Origin: Vespula vulgaris
Taxonomy: Eukaryota; Arthropoda; Insecta; Hymenoptera; Vespidae
Assembly: GCF_905475345.1 (NCBI RefSeq)
Contig: NC_066602.1
Location: forward strand, 3,448,814 to 3,512,813
Reading direction: 5' to 3'
DNA: 64,000 nucleotides
Position numbers and translations under genes: made by a program. Numbering within the stretch: the stretch's first letter is position 1; every line of letters starts with the position of its first letter. Under the pieces are notes generated by a model. That model was not told the origin of the DNA. It made no database searches and worked only from the letters and a program-made list of their open reading frames with translations. Shown piece by piece: positions 1 through 13,685 of the stretch.

Positions 1-337
1 AAATAGGCGCGCCCGTCGTCATTTTACGACAAGTACACGTCACACGTACGCACATACACACGCGCGCGCATACATACATAGATACAGACATACACACACA
101 AAACATCTGTTCTCGACAAAAATCGACGTATGTCAAGTATACATACATACATACATACACACACACGCGCGCGCGCACACACATATATATATATGTACCT
201 AAATTACACATATTCGTTATCTCTTTTTATTTCGAAGAGATTTTCCTTTCTTTTTTTATTTTTTCGGTTGACAATTTATTTTCGTTTCAATGTATTCAAA
301 AAGATCTTACATCTTTCTTTATCGCTCTTAATTTATT

Positions 338-344
338 ATTAGTA

Positions 345-394
<50 letters not shown>

Positions 395-420
395 TAGTAT
401 TATTATTATTATATTATTAT
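338..420. repeat. ATT microsatellite
   Basis: Near-continuous tta/att triplets, interrupted twice. Confidence 0.9.
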
Positions 421-1089
421 TTTTTGAAATTTTTAATTGAATTAAAATCAAAAAGAGGAAAAGAAAAGAAATTATGCACGAATAAAAATATTGAAATTTT
501 ATAAAAGTACTTAAAAGATATAAGAAAAAAAAATATATATATATATATGTATGAAAAATTAATAACAATTTGATAAGAAAAAATAGTTAAAAATTAATTC
601 TACCTCTCTCTCTTTCTCTCTCTTTTAATAAATCCCAAAACGTGACGTGTAATTCGGATGGAACATTTTGAACCGTGACATCTCTATATGCGGTTTATTT
701 ATACTATTTTTAACTTTTGCGATATTATTAATCTTTTTTATTAGTTTTCCTACCCTTACTCTCTTCTTCTTCATCTTCGATCTAAAGAAATTTATTAGTA
801 TATGTCTTTTGTTGATCCATCTTTGAAAATAAAAAAAAAAGAAAAAGAAAAATGAAAAAAAAAAAAATACAATTGAAAAACTCATAATAATTATAATAAT
901 AAAAAAAATAATTTAAATACACGCGCGCATACACAATCGTTGATATACAAATGTTTATAATATTGTTAGATCAATCGAATTGTTTATTTCTTTTTTGTCA
1001 TTGTTATCATTATATTTTTTTTTTCTTTTCGTCAACTCTTCGCTAATAATCAATTTATTAACATTCATTGTTAACAGCGATTCGATACA

Positions 1090-1151
1090 CATACAAACAT
1101 ACATACATACATACATACATACATACATACATACGTACATACAGACATACA
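1090..1151. repeat. CATA microsatellite
   Basis: About 15 cata units with three point changes near the end. Confidence 0.9.
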
Positions 1152-1212
1152 TGCAAACATACACAAACATTCTCATAAATCTTATATAGATACTAGATAT
1201 TTAATCCCACAT

Positions 1213-1244
<32 letters not shown>

Positions 1245-1369
1245 ATATACATATATATATATAATATAGGATCTCGGAACCATAGGCCTATTATATCATT
1301 ATCATTATCATTATCAATTAAATAATTATTTTAATTTTTTCTTATTTAACGACGACGTTCTTCTTGTTT

Positions 1370-1437
<68 letters not shown>
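1370..1437. repeat. TA microsatellite
   Basis: Alternating TA, one C interruption near 1381. A shorter TA run lies at 1214-1240. Confidence 0.9.
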
Positions 1438-1441
<4 letters not shown>

Positions 1442-1685
1442 GAAAAAAGAAACAAAATGACACGTCCATTCGTGTGTAGGAAACATTTCTAGTTAAACCT
1501 TACATCGTTCTATCGTTTTATAATTCATAAATAATTGTTTACAATTGTATATGTAAGTTTCATTCTGTATGTGTGTGTGTGTGTGTGTATATATATATGT
1601 TTCTAAGCGTTAAATCATTCAGTTTATCTTCATGTATTTCAGAATACTTCAGAATACGAGCGAGGCTTTCTCTTATTGTTTTTTA

Positions 1686-1770
1686 AATATAATATAATAT
1701 AATATAATATAATATAATATAATATAATATAATATAATATAATATAATAATATAATAATAATATAATATA
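1686..1770. repeat. AATAT pentanucleotide repeat
   Basis: About 12 head-to-tail aatat units, then decaying copies. Confidence 0.9.
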
Positions 1771-2979
1771 TGTAATATATATATATGTTCGTGTATGTGT
1801 GTCTGTCTGTGTTTATAATACAATATAGATATATGCGGCTAACGAACTTTCTATTTCTTCTTTTTTTTGGTATTTTTTTCTTTTTTCATTTAATTATTAA
1901 TTATATAATTCTTTTTTTTTTATTCAAAATAAAGATTTCTTTTTTCTTTTTTTTTTTTTTAATTATAAATAAATTTGTTATCTTTTATCTTTGTTCTCTT
2001 TTAATATTACATATCACACATAAATTAATTCGAAGGAGACTCCTCGAAATTAATAATGGTTATTTTATTAGATTTAATAAAAAAGAAAAAATGAAAGAAA
2101 AAAATGAAAGAGAAGAAGAGAGAAAATGCATACAAACAAACAAATATATATATATATATATATATACGCACACTATATGACAAAAACGGAAAAGAAAAAA
2201 GAAAAAAGGAAAGAGATAAAAAAAAACAGAAAAAGAAATAAATAAATGAGAGAAGAAGAAAAGGAAAGCTCGTCAGCCGTCGAATTATGAGTAAGTACAA
2301 CGATGATATCTATTTATTTCTTTTCTTTATCTTTTTTTTTTTTGTTTCTAACAAGAAACATGAATAATAAGCATGAAAGAGAGTGATATGAAAATGGTTG
2401 ATGATAAAAAAAAATAAAAGACAAATAAACGAAATGAAAAATGAGAAAGAAGAAAAGAGAAAAGAGAAAAAATGATAGATAAACTATTTTTAAAAAATAT
2501 TTGTTCTTTTTTTTCCTAAATCTAATCATTCCCAAATATGTCTATATATCTCTCTTTCTATGCTTTCCATGTAATAAACAACGATGATGCATGATTAATT
2601 ATAAAGCGTTTTTGCACGCACACGCACACACATACACAAACACAAACATAATATATAACACACTCAGGCTCACGCACACACACAAACACGTACAAGCACA
2701 CGCGCACGGACGTAGAAGAGATTATTAATAATATTGTATTAATAGTATGTATATATATATATATATAGGTACTCTTTATTTATCTTATTTTTATCTTATA
2801 TTATCTTATTTAATTATTTATTAATTTTCTATTTTATTTTCTTTCGTTTAGGTCGATACTGATATATTTTCTAAATCGTTTCTTTATTCTAAATTAAATT
2901 AAATTACACGTTAAAATGGTCTACATGATAGGGAAAGTGATTTATTTAAAGGCAAATTTGTAAAAACAAAACGATATGA

Positions 2980-3028
2980 TTATAATAATAATAATAATAA
3001 TTATTATTATTATTATTAATTATTATTA

Positions 3029-3067
<39 letters not shown>

Positions 3068-3092
3068 GTTATTATTATTATTATTAATAATA
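2980..3092. repeat. ATT microsatellite
   Basis: Triplet array with an internal switch from aat to att phase. Confidence 0.85.
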
Positions 3093-3247
3093 ATATAGAT
3101 CTCAGCGCGATTAGACTCGATTTCGGAACGAACATGATTTATACATTATTAACTTGTCTAAGTTATCCACTTCTTTATTTTTATTATTTTATTTTGCGAT
3201 ACGAGGAACGTGTTTATATTTATATGCATATATAAGTATGTATATGT

Positions 3248-3249
<2 letters not shown>

Positions 3250-3307
<58 letters not shown>

Positions 3308-3318
3308 TAGAGAGAGAA
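3250..3318. repeat. AG microsatellite
   Basis: Over 30 AG units with two interruptions. Confidence 0.9.
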
Positions 3319-4144
3319 AAGAAAAGGTGCTAATTAATTAATTTCTTTACGTATATGTGTTTTGTATGTGTATGTCTGTGTATGTTTTCTAATCTAAAAT
3401 ACAAATTACATAATTGAATTCACTTTAAATTACATTGAAAATATTCGTTCAATTTCGTTCTTCTTTCTATTATTTATTTATTTATTTATTTATTCATTTG
3501 TTTGTTTGGATAGTTGGTTAATTAATTAATAGATTGTTTATAATGAATATTTCTCTTTCTTTTTCTATAAACAAGACTCATCTATTAACATTCAAATTAT
3601 TGCATAATTGCATAATAGCATCCTACATTGAAAATATTCTCGTTGGATTGTTTTTATTCTTCTATTATCTTCTTCGTTAATTTATTTAATTAATATATTA
3701 TTTATGATGGGTGGCTTTTTTCCTATTTCTTTTTTCCCTTCCCCCCCTCCATAAACCTATCAATAACTCAAACTATTAGGATTCAATTTGTATTTTTTGT
3801 CGACGATTGAATTCCTTCCTTTTCCTTTTTTTTTTTTTTCTAGTTGAATACTTTGAAAATATTGTGAAATTATTTATTCATTATTCCACATTTATTTTCT
3901 AGCCCTCTATTTTTCTTTTAATTATTCATATTTGTTTATTTATTTATTTCGTAAACTGTTAATATAATCTATTAGGTATAAATTGATTTCTATCGATCAT
4001 CAATCTTCACTCTCACCGGGGGCTAAGACAGTCTACATTCTCTCATTCTAAATCAAAAGAAGCACAATAATGCCTCTGAATATATGTATACGTATAGATG
4101 TGTATGTTCGTGTGTGCATAAGTGTGGATGTATGTGTGGTGTGC

Positions 4145-4146
<2 letters not shown>

Positions 4147-4186
<40 letters not shown>
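4147..4186. repeat. TA microsatellite
   Basis: Uninterrupted TA run. Confidence 0.9.
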
Positions 4187-4187
<1 letters not shown>

Positions 4188-4354
4188 TATTTTCACTTGT
4201 ATGGAACGACGTCAGAAAATAATATTATTATTATTATTATAACTATAAACGTCGAGTCTTCTTTTTATTAATTTTTTTTTTTGAACACTGTTTTAGCACC
4301 AAGAAAATTGTTTAAACCCTTCACTATTTTTTTTACTATATGTGTGAGTAGTGT

Positions 4355-4439
4355 AATAATATAGTAATAATAGTAATAATAGTGGAGTAGTAGTAGTAAT
4401 AGTAATAGTAATAGTGTAGTAGGATAGTAATAATAATAA

Positions 4440-4472
<33 letters not shown>

Positions 4473-4555
4473 AATAATAGTAGTAATAGTAATAGCAGAA
4501 TAGTAGTAGTGATAGTAGTAATGTTAGGAGGAGTATATTAATAATAATAATTATG
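4355..4555. repeat. TAG/TAA triplet field
   Basis: Mixed tag and taa triplets, longest pure tag run near 4440-4471. Confidence 0.8.
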
Positions 4556-4812
4556 CTATTGCACGAGCTATTATTTTCTTTTCCCTTTCTTTTTTCTATA
4601 TATATATATTTGTTTTTTATATAATAAATAATAATAATAATAAGAATAAGAATAATAATAATAAAATAATGAATAATAATAATAAAATAATGGATAATTA
4701 TAATAATATAATAACAATATTAATAATAAGAGATAATAAATATTTTTGTGTAAATTGCACAAATTATTTACATATATGCATGTATGTATGTGTATATATA
4801 CATACAACATAC

Positions 4813-4846
<34 letters not shown>

Positions 4847-5117
4847 GTATGCATGATGATGTATATATATATCTCTCTTTTAAATTACAAACTTCTATTC
4901 GATTTCTATGTTTTACTATATTATCTAAATTATATAGGATATTGAACATGAGAAAGAGAAAGAGAGAAGGAAAGAGAACGAGTCTATAAACAAAAAAATT
5001 TTATCAAAAAGGAACTTTATAAGAAAAGAAAAAGGAAGAAATTCCGCATTAGAAATGCAGTTTCTATGTCTTAAAACCTAGATTCTTCAATTTTACTATT
5101 TTCAACGAACGTGTACA

Positions 5118-5179
<62 letters not shown>

Positions 5180-5344
5180 TAGAATATATAAAAAAAACTA
5201 TTGTAAAATGAATTTAGATATTTATTGGGAAAAGAAAAAGCTCGATTAAAAATTTATAAATTACGAGTTAAAGGAACGTTCATATTATATAATATATATT
5301 CATTCTGAACGATTTTTGTGTGTGGTATAAATATTTATATTAAA

Positions 5345-5405
5345 TAATTATAATAATAGTAATAAGAGTAATAATAATAATAATAATAATAGATTATAGA
5401 TTATA

Positions 5406-5449
<44 letters not shown>

Positions 5450-5663
5450 GTAATAATAATAATAATATAATAATAATAGTGACAATCGTAATTATATAGT
5501 ACGATTTTTTTTTCTATACGACAGGCTAATAATAGTAATAGAAATAGTAATAATAATAATAGTAATAATAATAATAGTAGTAATAACAATAATAATAATA
5601 ATAATAATATAATAATAATAATATAATAATAATAATAATGATGATGATGATGATGATGATGAA

Positions 5664-5718
<55 letters not shown>

Positions 5719-5720
5719 TA
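5345..5720. repeat. Long AAT/AAG-type triplet field
   Basis: About 375 bp of aat triplets with tag and atg variants, broken by a unique 60-bp piece at 5477-5527. Confidence 0.85.
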
Positions 5721-6096
5721 TCTTTCTTGATGCCTATTAATCATTTATTGCACGAATAAATGAAAATTAATAATTAATAAAGATTGATACAAAACAAACT
5801 GGCAATTAGATATAAATTCACATTCTGTTAGATCTCTTCGTTTGTGAAGAAAAAATGTCGTACCAAACACGGTAGTCAATCTAATCACCACTTTGGATAA
5901 ACTGTTTAACCAGTCGCATACACGCATTACGCACACATGCACACACTGTGCAAATGTTTTTATTTATTATTAATATTTTATTTATTCAAGTTGAAAGAAA
6001 AGACAGTAATAAGGATTGGTATCTCGGTTCTTTTTTCTTTCATCTTATTGAAAACATTGTGACGAGGTCATGTTTGATATAAATCATTTTACCTTC

Positions 6097-6097
<1 letters not shown>

Positions 6098-6133
<36 letters not shown>

Positions 6134-6148
6134 CATCATTAATTTTAC

Positions 6149-6206
<58 letters not shown>

Positions 6207-6210
6207 TAAA
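6098..6210. repeat. ATT microsatellite
   Basis: Two att arrays separated by a short atcatcattaatttta spacer. Confidence 0.85.
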
Positions 6211-6741
6211 ATAGTTCTTTTTCTTTCTTGCTGCCATATAATAAACTGCTCTCTCCCTCTCTATATTTCTCTTTCTATCTATCTTTATCTTTCTATCGTC
6301 CAGGAAATGTTCATCAAAAAGGCAGTATCTTCTATATATATATATATATATACATTGATCAATGATTTCCTATATAGATCAACAATGATCAATCCATTGG
6401 CTGTATGGACATGCATGATGAATTCATGATAATTATTATTATATTATATTATTATTATTATCATTATTATTATTACTATTATTCTATGTCAGAGAGACGG
6501 AGTTGAGACGTCGTTACGTTCGTATTAACTATAAAAAAAAAAAAAAAAACAAATAAGAAAAGAAAAAAAAAAATACTAACTCAATTATAATTATTCCTCC
6601 CTTAAGCTTGGACTTTCGCGTTACGATATTAGAACTTAAATTGTTCAATTGAAATAAATGGATCAGAAATATATTTCCTTCGTTTTAGACACTGCCTTTT
6701 TTACAACAACTCTCCTCTTTCTTTCTCTCTCATTCTCTCAT

Positions 6742-6777
<36 letters not shown>

Positions 6778-6871
6778 ATTCTCTCTTTGTTCATAGCGAT
6801 ATTAGAAATAAATGGTCTGCGCTGAGTCTTTGTTGCTTAATATAATTCGAGGAGAGTTTGATTTACATGGA

Positions 6872-7550
6872 CTACGTTGTTGTATTATTACCACCAATGT
6901 AACCATTGTTCAATGTCTCTGGTTTATTAACATATTCAACCGTCGATGAGAGTCCATCCTTTTTATCAATGTCGATACCAATATCTACCGTGTCTACCGA
7001 TGATAATTCTAATGGGATCGTAGGCTTTTTTTCAATGTTTGCTAATATCTCTGGACTACTATTTTCATAATCAGGATTCCTTGATTTAAATTTGATAGAA
7101 TTTGGACTCTCTGTATACGTTCGTTGTTGTTGTTGCTGCTTGATCAAACTCTGAGGACTCGTTGATCTTGCTGTCGACGTTTGACTAACGTTTCCTCTTG
7201 ATGTACTTTTGGCATGTATGTATGGTGAATTTTTCACTGATTTTAAACTGTCCTCGACGAACGGTAAGTTTAAAGTATCTTTGCTGGACGCTAAAGAATC
7301 TCCAGAAATACCATCGAAATCATCGAAGCCTGCTTTCAATGGTACCTTAGACGAATTCATGTCATGGAAGTTCGTCGTCGTTTTGGAATTCTCACCGTAT
7401 TGTTCTACCGTGTAACGAGGACTCAAACTGTTTTTAATACTGGTCGGTTCGAAACTAGCAAAATCACCAAAGTCTTGACGCAACGGAGAATCCTCTTCAC
7501 CTTCGACTTCCTCTTCGCGTAAATCTTGAAGAGTCGTCATCTCTAGGTCC
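6872..7550 (-). CDS. InR: InR exon 11: cytoplasmic tail and stop codon
   Basis: Codes for residues 1596-1821, then TAG at 6872-6874. It starts DLEMTTLQDLREEEVEGEED and is Ser/Thr/Asn-rich, with a short KQQQQQR run and a C-terminus GYIGGNNTTT. Tyrosines are in the contexts YTVE, YGEN, YIHA, YTES, NPDYENS, YVNK and YIGG. There is a second NPxY (NPDY), and two YxN sites (YEN, YVN) of the kind that recruit Grb2/Drk SH2 domains. No YxxM (PI3K p85) site is present. At about 225 residues the tail is longer than in vertebrate receptors but shorter than the Drosophila tail. The acceptor is ccgtatacag|GGACC. Confidence 0.94.
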
Positions 7551-10500
7551 CTGTATACGGATTTAACGAAAAAAGAAAAAAAAAAAATTAACAAGAAAAG
7601 AAGGAGAAAAGATATCAAGTATTCGATAAAGTCTTTTTTCTTTTTTTCTTTTTTTTTTTCTTTTTTTTTTTTTTGGAAGTGATTCGTATAAGAAAAATGT
7701 ATTATTTACTTGTCCGTTTGCGGCGAATGAGATATATTCTGATTTCTTGCTTCGATACCTTCAGGACTGTGATAAAAGCTGACACGTTCGAAAGCTTCCA
7801 AATTGACATCTGACAACAATATGGTAGCTATGTCGATGAAAGTCGGTCTTCTTGTTGCTTTATGGCACCAAGTACGTCTCATTAAATTGTAAAGGGAGTC
7901 TGGACAATTCTCAGGACGTTCCATAACACCTCCCTCTATTACATACCGCAATACCTGTGAAAGTACAGAGTCGACAAGTCAAGTTTCATTGCTCTCGTTA
8001 TTTGTCACACATACGTCATCGAAAAAAAAAAGAAAAAAAAAAAACTATCCAAGTAACGATCACCTTCATTTATTACATTTTTACCTGATCATTCGATAAA
8101 CCTTGATAAGGTTGCGAGGCAAGAGTTACCATTTCCCATAGAACGACACCATAACTCCAAACATCGGAGAAACTTGTAAAGACACCATCCTTCAAGCTTT
8201 CCGGTGCCATCCATCTAACAGGTAAAAGACCTTTGGTACCTTTCCGATAATAATCAGTCTCATATATATCTCTGGTCATTCCAAAGTCACCGATCTTAAC
8301 TGTAAGATCTTCGGCTACCATACAATTTCTCGCTGCCAAATCTCTGTGAACGAATTTCTTTGCAGCAAGATAAGCCATACCGTCGGCTATTTCGATCGCC
8401 ATTTGTAAGATTCTTTTCAAGGTCGGTGGCTGCCTCGAGAAATTTTCGCAGACGTCGGGTCTATGACTTCTCAAATAAGTCTTCAAATCACCGTTCACCA
8501 TTAGCTCCATTACTACCAAGGTTGGTTGTCCTTGAGACACTACACCGAGCAATCTTACCACGTGATGAGTGTTGAAAGCTCTATATAAAAAATAAATAAA
8601 TAAAAACCATGACAAATCTCTAAAATATTTCATTAGAAAATAATGATCAGGATTAAGAAAGATACTTGCTTCATGACGGATGCTTCGTTAAGAAATTCTA
8701 TTCTTTCTCTATCGGTCGCATTTTCATTGACGGTTTTAACAGCGCAACGAACTTCCGGCTTCCCTTTGACAACGTCCCTAGCTAAACCCTCGTAAACCAT
8801 CCCAAAGGAACCATTTCCTAATTCTTTCAAAACATGAATTTTCTTTCTGGGTACTTCCCATTCGTCGGGCACGTAAACCGAGCTCACGTATTCGGGATTA
8901 ACCGTTGCTATGAGTCTCCTACTAGGAACATTTCGCATAAACTTTCTTTTACAGACATAAAACGCTACGAATATCATAACTGCGAAGAGACTGCACAGTA
9001 TGGACCAAAACAGTATCCAAAACAGTCCTAAGCTGCTGTATTCCTTGATAAAGAAGTATTGTGCCTCCGTGTAATTTCCATTTCCGGCGAGGCTGGTAGC
9101 TCTGACCTTGATGGAATAATTACCAGCTGGGAGATCTTTGAGAACGTAGGAATTGCCAGCTTTGGTAAAATCGCGTCTGGTGATGCAGACTACGGTTGCT
9201 TTTATCTGTCGATGAAAGAGATAATGATTGATCGATCGATGACTGTACATAGCTAGATACACGTACGTACATGTGTCGAAAGAAATTATTAAAGAAGACA
9301 CTCACGTTCTGTATGTCCACTCTCTTATATTCGATTTGATAGGTAACGATCAAGCCATTAGGTTGCGGTGGCTCTGCCCAATAAAGCGTGACAGTTGTCA
9401 GACTATTATTCTCGCCAGAAATGCTCAATCTGAAGGTATTAACAGGGATATTATCGGCACTGTCCAATGGTAATGTCCGATAGGTCTTCATACTCTTCGT
9501 CGAGCAAGTGTCATTCGTATCGTTCTTCACAACCTCTCGACAGGCTTGTACCTCGATATTATAATATGCAAAGTGTCGAAGATTCTTCATGACGAAACTG
9601 AGATTTGGACTAGGCACCTCTCTTTCGAATACGACGTAAGTACTGTTCACTTGTTTATCGGCCGTCGACTCTTTCTGCAAAAACAAAAACAAAAAAGTTT
9701 CTTTTCTTATTTTCTTATTTTCTTCGTCGAGAAAACGTTGATTCGCAATAATTTTTCTTCTCCTTTCCTTCTCTCTCTCTCTCTCTCTCTCTCTCTATAC
9801 AACGTAGAAAATACGATCTTGTTTCTTCGTACCTCGGAGTAATAACTGTGATCTCTTTTCTTGATTATCTCAAATATCTCGCTGGTGTCACGTCTCCTAC
9901 GAGCATCTATTCGTTTCACATAAACCTGATTGTGCAAAGCGTCCTCGAATGCGATAGAACTGGAAACTTCCTTTTCGCGCAACGACTGATCCATTTCTCG
10001 ATCCGCACAGTCGCAGGATGTTGTTTCCGGTATCTTCGCTAATTCCTTTTCTTCCTCCGCGCGTTTTCTCTCTTCTTCGGCCATTACCGACATCGATTTC
10101 TTTTCCGGCAAGGACATCGCTAGAAATCGATGTATAATTAATTACTCGATTAATAATCGTCAAGAAAAAGAAAGAAGAGAAGAAACGAAAGAAAAAGGGA
10201 TTAGGAAACTCACGTTCGTCGCAGTAGTTTCTCTGATCGATGAAGTTCGAGTCATCCGGTACCCAACGTCCAACGATTCTATAGTGCGTGAGATTACCGT
10301 TTTTCCTTAACGGTGGTAACCAAGAGACGATGAGCTCGCTGCTGGAATTACTGTAAGTTGAGAGACCTCTAGGCGCGCTAGGTGCGTGAGGTTTCGTCGT
10401 GAAATACGTGACTTTGCTTTGAGCACCGGATCTCTCCGTGGCGATGGTGTACGTTTTTACATAAAAGGCGTATTGCGTGAACGGTTTCAATTGAGTTAAA

Positions 10501-13500
10501 ATATGAGAGAGGTAACTTGGCTTTTCAGCTTCCGTGTAATTGGTAGCGATTGGTTTGGTTGATCCTTCGATGGCAGAAACGTCGTCGACTCTCCAGCCAT
10601 CGCCTCCGCAAGCATCTCTGCCATCGTACATCGTCACGTTTTCATTCGGTGCTTCGATGAAGTACACCACGTATCCCAATAACGATCTAGGATCGTGATG
10701 AGTGAATTGTTCCCACTCGATCAATGCTGCGTCCGACGTAGTCTTTGTGACGATCGTTTTCAATTCCGTAACGTTGCAAGCTACCTTGTCCCCGTTGCTA
10801 TTCGGTGCAACCTCCAGTTCTGAGAAATCTCCAAGCTCCGCTTTTTTTATAAGAGTTTCAATCTTATGAAAGCATAGCTTCGGATTGAAATGAAAAAAGA
10901 CCTTAGCCGGGCCATCTTTCGAGAGAATCTTGATCTTGCCGTGAGTACTCCAGTCCCACAGTTCTTGAAGATTCTGATTGTCCAGAACGGCCAGAGTATA
11001 CTTGCTGTTGTCCAAATATTTCCCATTTATCGTTCGTAGGCTCTTCAAAAAGTTCAAAGATATCAGAGGGAAACTACGTACTATCTTCAGATAACCGTCG
11101 ATCACTTCTATCATATTCAAACTGTCTTCCAGCTCGTTGACGATGTTCTTACCGCCTCTTATTTGAATCTCAAGGCTACCGGTGATATGAGTGCAACCAC
11201 GTAGTTTCTGAGCAGAAGCGATACTGTCTACGCTAGTACCAGCGCATTCCTTCAAACAAGGACCTTTACATTTCTTACAAGACGTCTTGTTGTTGACCTC
11301 TTCGTCCATATAACCGGCAGGACATTCGATGATGCAACTACCATTGAACGGTTTGTACGGCTTATCTTTGACGATGCTCAAAGCCTCTCGTGGCTTTACC
11401 ATTTGACGACATTCGTCCTCTCCGATACAACGACGATTCATAAACTCATATGTACCGTTTGGACAACGTTCTTGACAATGACTACCTCCAACCAACACGT
11501 TCTTACAAACTTTACAATTATTCTCTGTTGGTCCTGTACAGCCTCCCAGACACGACGAATGACAACAAGCATTCGTCTCGTCGCACGAATCTTCTCCACA
11601 TTTTTTCCTACATACTGTAATCACAATTTTTAGGTTATGATCTTTGTGATCGTCACGTGACATATGTAGTGCTATTAATATTTTTTTGAATCTATATATC
11701 CTTTCTTTCTTTCTTTCTTTTTTTTTTATTTCTTTAAAGAACTTATAGAATAAAATAATACTAACTTCGTTGGCAGTGTTGTCGATTCCAGCAAAGCGTT
11801 TCATCGGGCTTGGTCAATCTAGTGGTACAATTTTTTTCACATATCGGACAGCCATTCTTTGGTTTATTTCCCTATGAAACATACAAAGAGGATTACAATT
11901 TCGTTATTAAATTTATGTAACTCGTACAAATATATTAATTACGACAGAAAATATAAATCGTATCAAAAAAAAAAAAAATAAAGGGGGGAAAGGAGTGAGG
12001 TTATAATCGAGAATCATATAGTTACATATGTATGTGTGTGTGTGTGAAAACACAAATTGTGTCATGTAAATAACGTACACACCTACATAGGGAAATACGA
12101 GTATGTAATTTTCTTTGATGTAATAAAATGAAGAGAATATTCGTGCGTGCGTATGTATATCAATATTTTTTCTTATTAATTTTTTTTTCTTTTTCTTTTT
12201 CTTTTTCTTTTTTTTTTTTTACAACGTTATCGATTTTGAACAAATGTTTTCATTGGTCGACTTTATCGATTCGTCGTAAAGCATGTTATCTCGTTTCAAA
12301 TCACGAAACGTTCGTCCGATTACCATCGACTTCGCACTTTTCTACTCGTGAAATTGTACACGAGCAAATAACAAGAAGAAGAGCACACGCGTGCCGCTCG
12401 AATTTCATTTATTTACGTCACTACTTATCGTCTTTCTCTCTCTCTTATTTATTCGTCTTACAAACGATTAAATTCTTTCCCTGCAAAATGATTCCCATCT
12501 CTCTACTCTTCTTTAAAAAAGAAAAAAAAAAAAAATAGACTCTTCCTTCAGATTTCTTTAATTAATTTAACGCTTTCTGTTTTATACATTGTCCTTTATT
12601 CTTCAATTAAATTAAATGACGATCTCAATTGTCAATAATCGTAATGCAAAATTGTTTCTTTAATATAATCGTCACGGAGGTTAGATCTCTCCTCATCGAG
12701 AGATTTTTAATTTTGTTTTGAAAAAAAAAAAAAAAAAGAATGTATCGGTCGGTACGGTAGATTTTCTCCTCTTTTATTTTTTCTTATTTACAATTGATTC
12801 TCTAAAAATGTATATTTCTAAAAATTTGTTACTGCGGGTCAACAGAATGTTTTTTCTTTTCCTTTTTTAATAATTGCGATATGAAACTGTAGACGCGATC
12901 GTTGGGAAAATTAGAATTTATTAATTCTGTGAAATAAATCGTGATCGGTTGGTAAGATAGATCTTCTTTCTCCAATCTGCCATACGAAACTACAACATTC
13001 CGAAAAGATTCGTTAATCCGAACGTTCTTAGAGAATTAATTCGTATCTTAAATTACTAATAACTATTAAAAACATGAAACTATTCGTTCAATTATTTCGA
13101 GAAGGTTAGAATTTGCTTAGGTATTAATATCGCCTAAGAAAGAAAAGAAGAAGAGAAAAAAGTATCGGTCGGTAAGGTAAATCTTTCTCTTATCGACGTG
13201 TACTACGTGATAAAGTTCGTCGTATATGTTCGTTAGAAATAAACGATAACGATACCGATGTAACAATAACAACGATGACAACAACGACGACACAACAAGA
13301 ACGACGTCTCGTGTAATTGAAATGAAAATTAATTAATTAACAAATTAACTCATTATCACGTACGTTTTTGTTTTATCTTCTCTTAGTTACGTCTCCTCAC
13401 GTTGGTAAGTTATAAAGTAGTGAAACGAAGTAGAATAACATGAGAAAGAGATACAGATAGAGAAAAACAGAGAGAATAATAAGGGCGAGAGAGAGAGAGA

Positions 13501-13647
13501 GAGAGGAAAACGACGCATCGCGAAGGTCGAAAAACAAATTGCGAAAGGCTGAGAGTTACGATCGTTTTGTTCGTTGTTTTTGTTATTGTTGTATTGTGTT
13601 GTTATGTTGTTGTTCTCATCGTAGTCGTAGTCGTAGTCGTAGTTGCA

Positions 13648-13685
<38 letters not shown>

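Larger units (their letters stand above)
1..6871. other. Region downstream of the InR stop: 3' UTR and repeat DNA, no other gene seen
   Basis: It should contain the InR 3' UTR next to 6871, but I cannot place its end. Clustered AATAAA on the minus strand around 5957-5990 (TTTATT on the plus strand) is one possible polyadenylation site, giving a UTR of about 0.9 kb. The rest is AT-rich, with TA, CATA, ATT, TAG and AG repeats. A repeat-poor patch at 5755-5945 is open on the minus strand for 65 codons but resembles nothing I know. Confidence 0.6.

Noticed and set aside
5745..5942. 65-codon minus-strand frame that I first thought might be transposase debris
   Set aside because: No catalytic motif or inverted repeats around it; the resemblance did not hold up.
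8360..8575. Plus-strand open frame in the kinase exon
   Set aside because: Shadow of the InR coding strand; Arg-rich with no homology. The same holds for plus-strand frames at 7209-7415, 8834-9031, 9059-9256 and 11403-11633.
8664..8669. GT donor (CAA|gtatct) for intron 8
   Set aside because: It shifts the frame into exon 9. The GC donor four bases away gives the conserved kinase sequence.
9897..11804. A single 635-residue minus-strand frame covering exon 5 and flanking DNA
   Set aside because: Its ends read through intron sequence. Proper splice sites at 11614 and 10214 trim it to the InR exon, and exon 6 uses a different frame.
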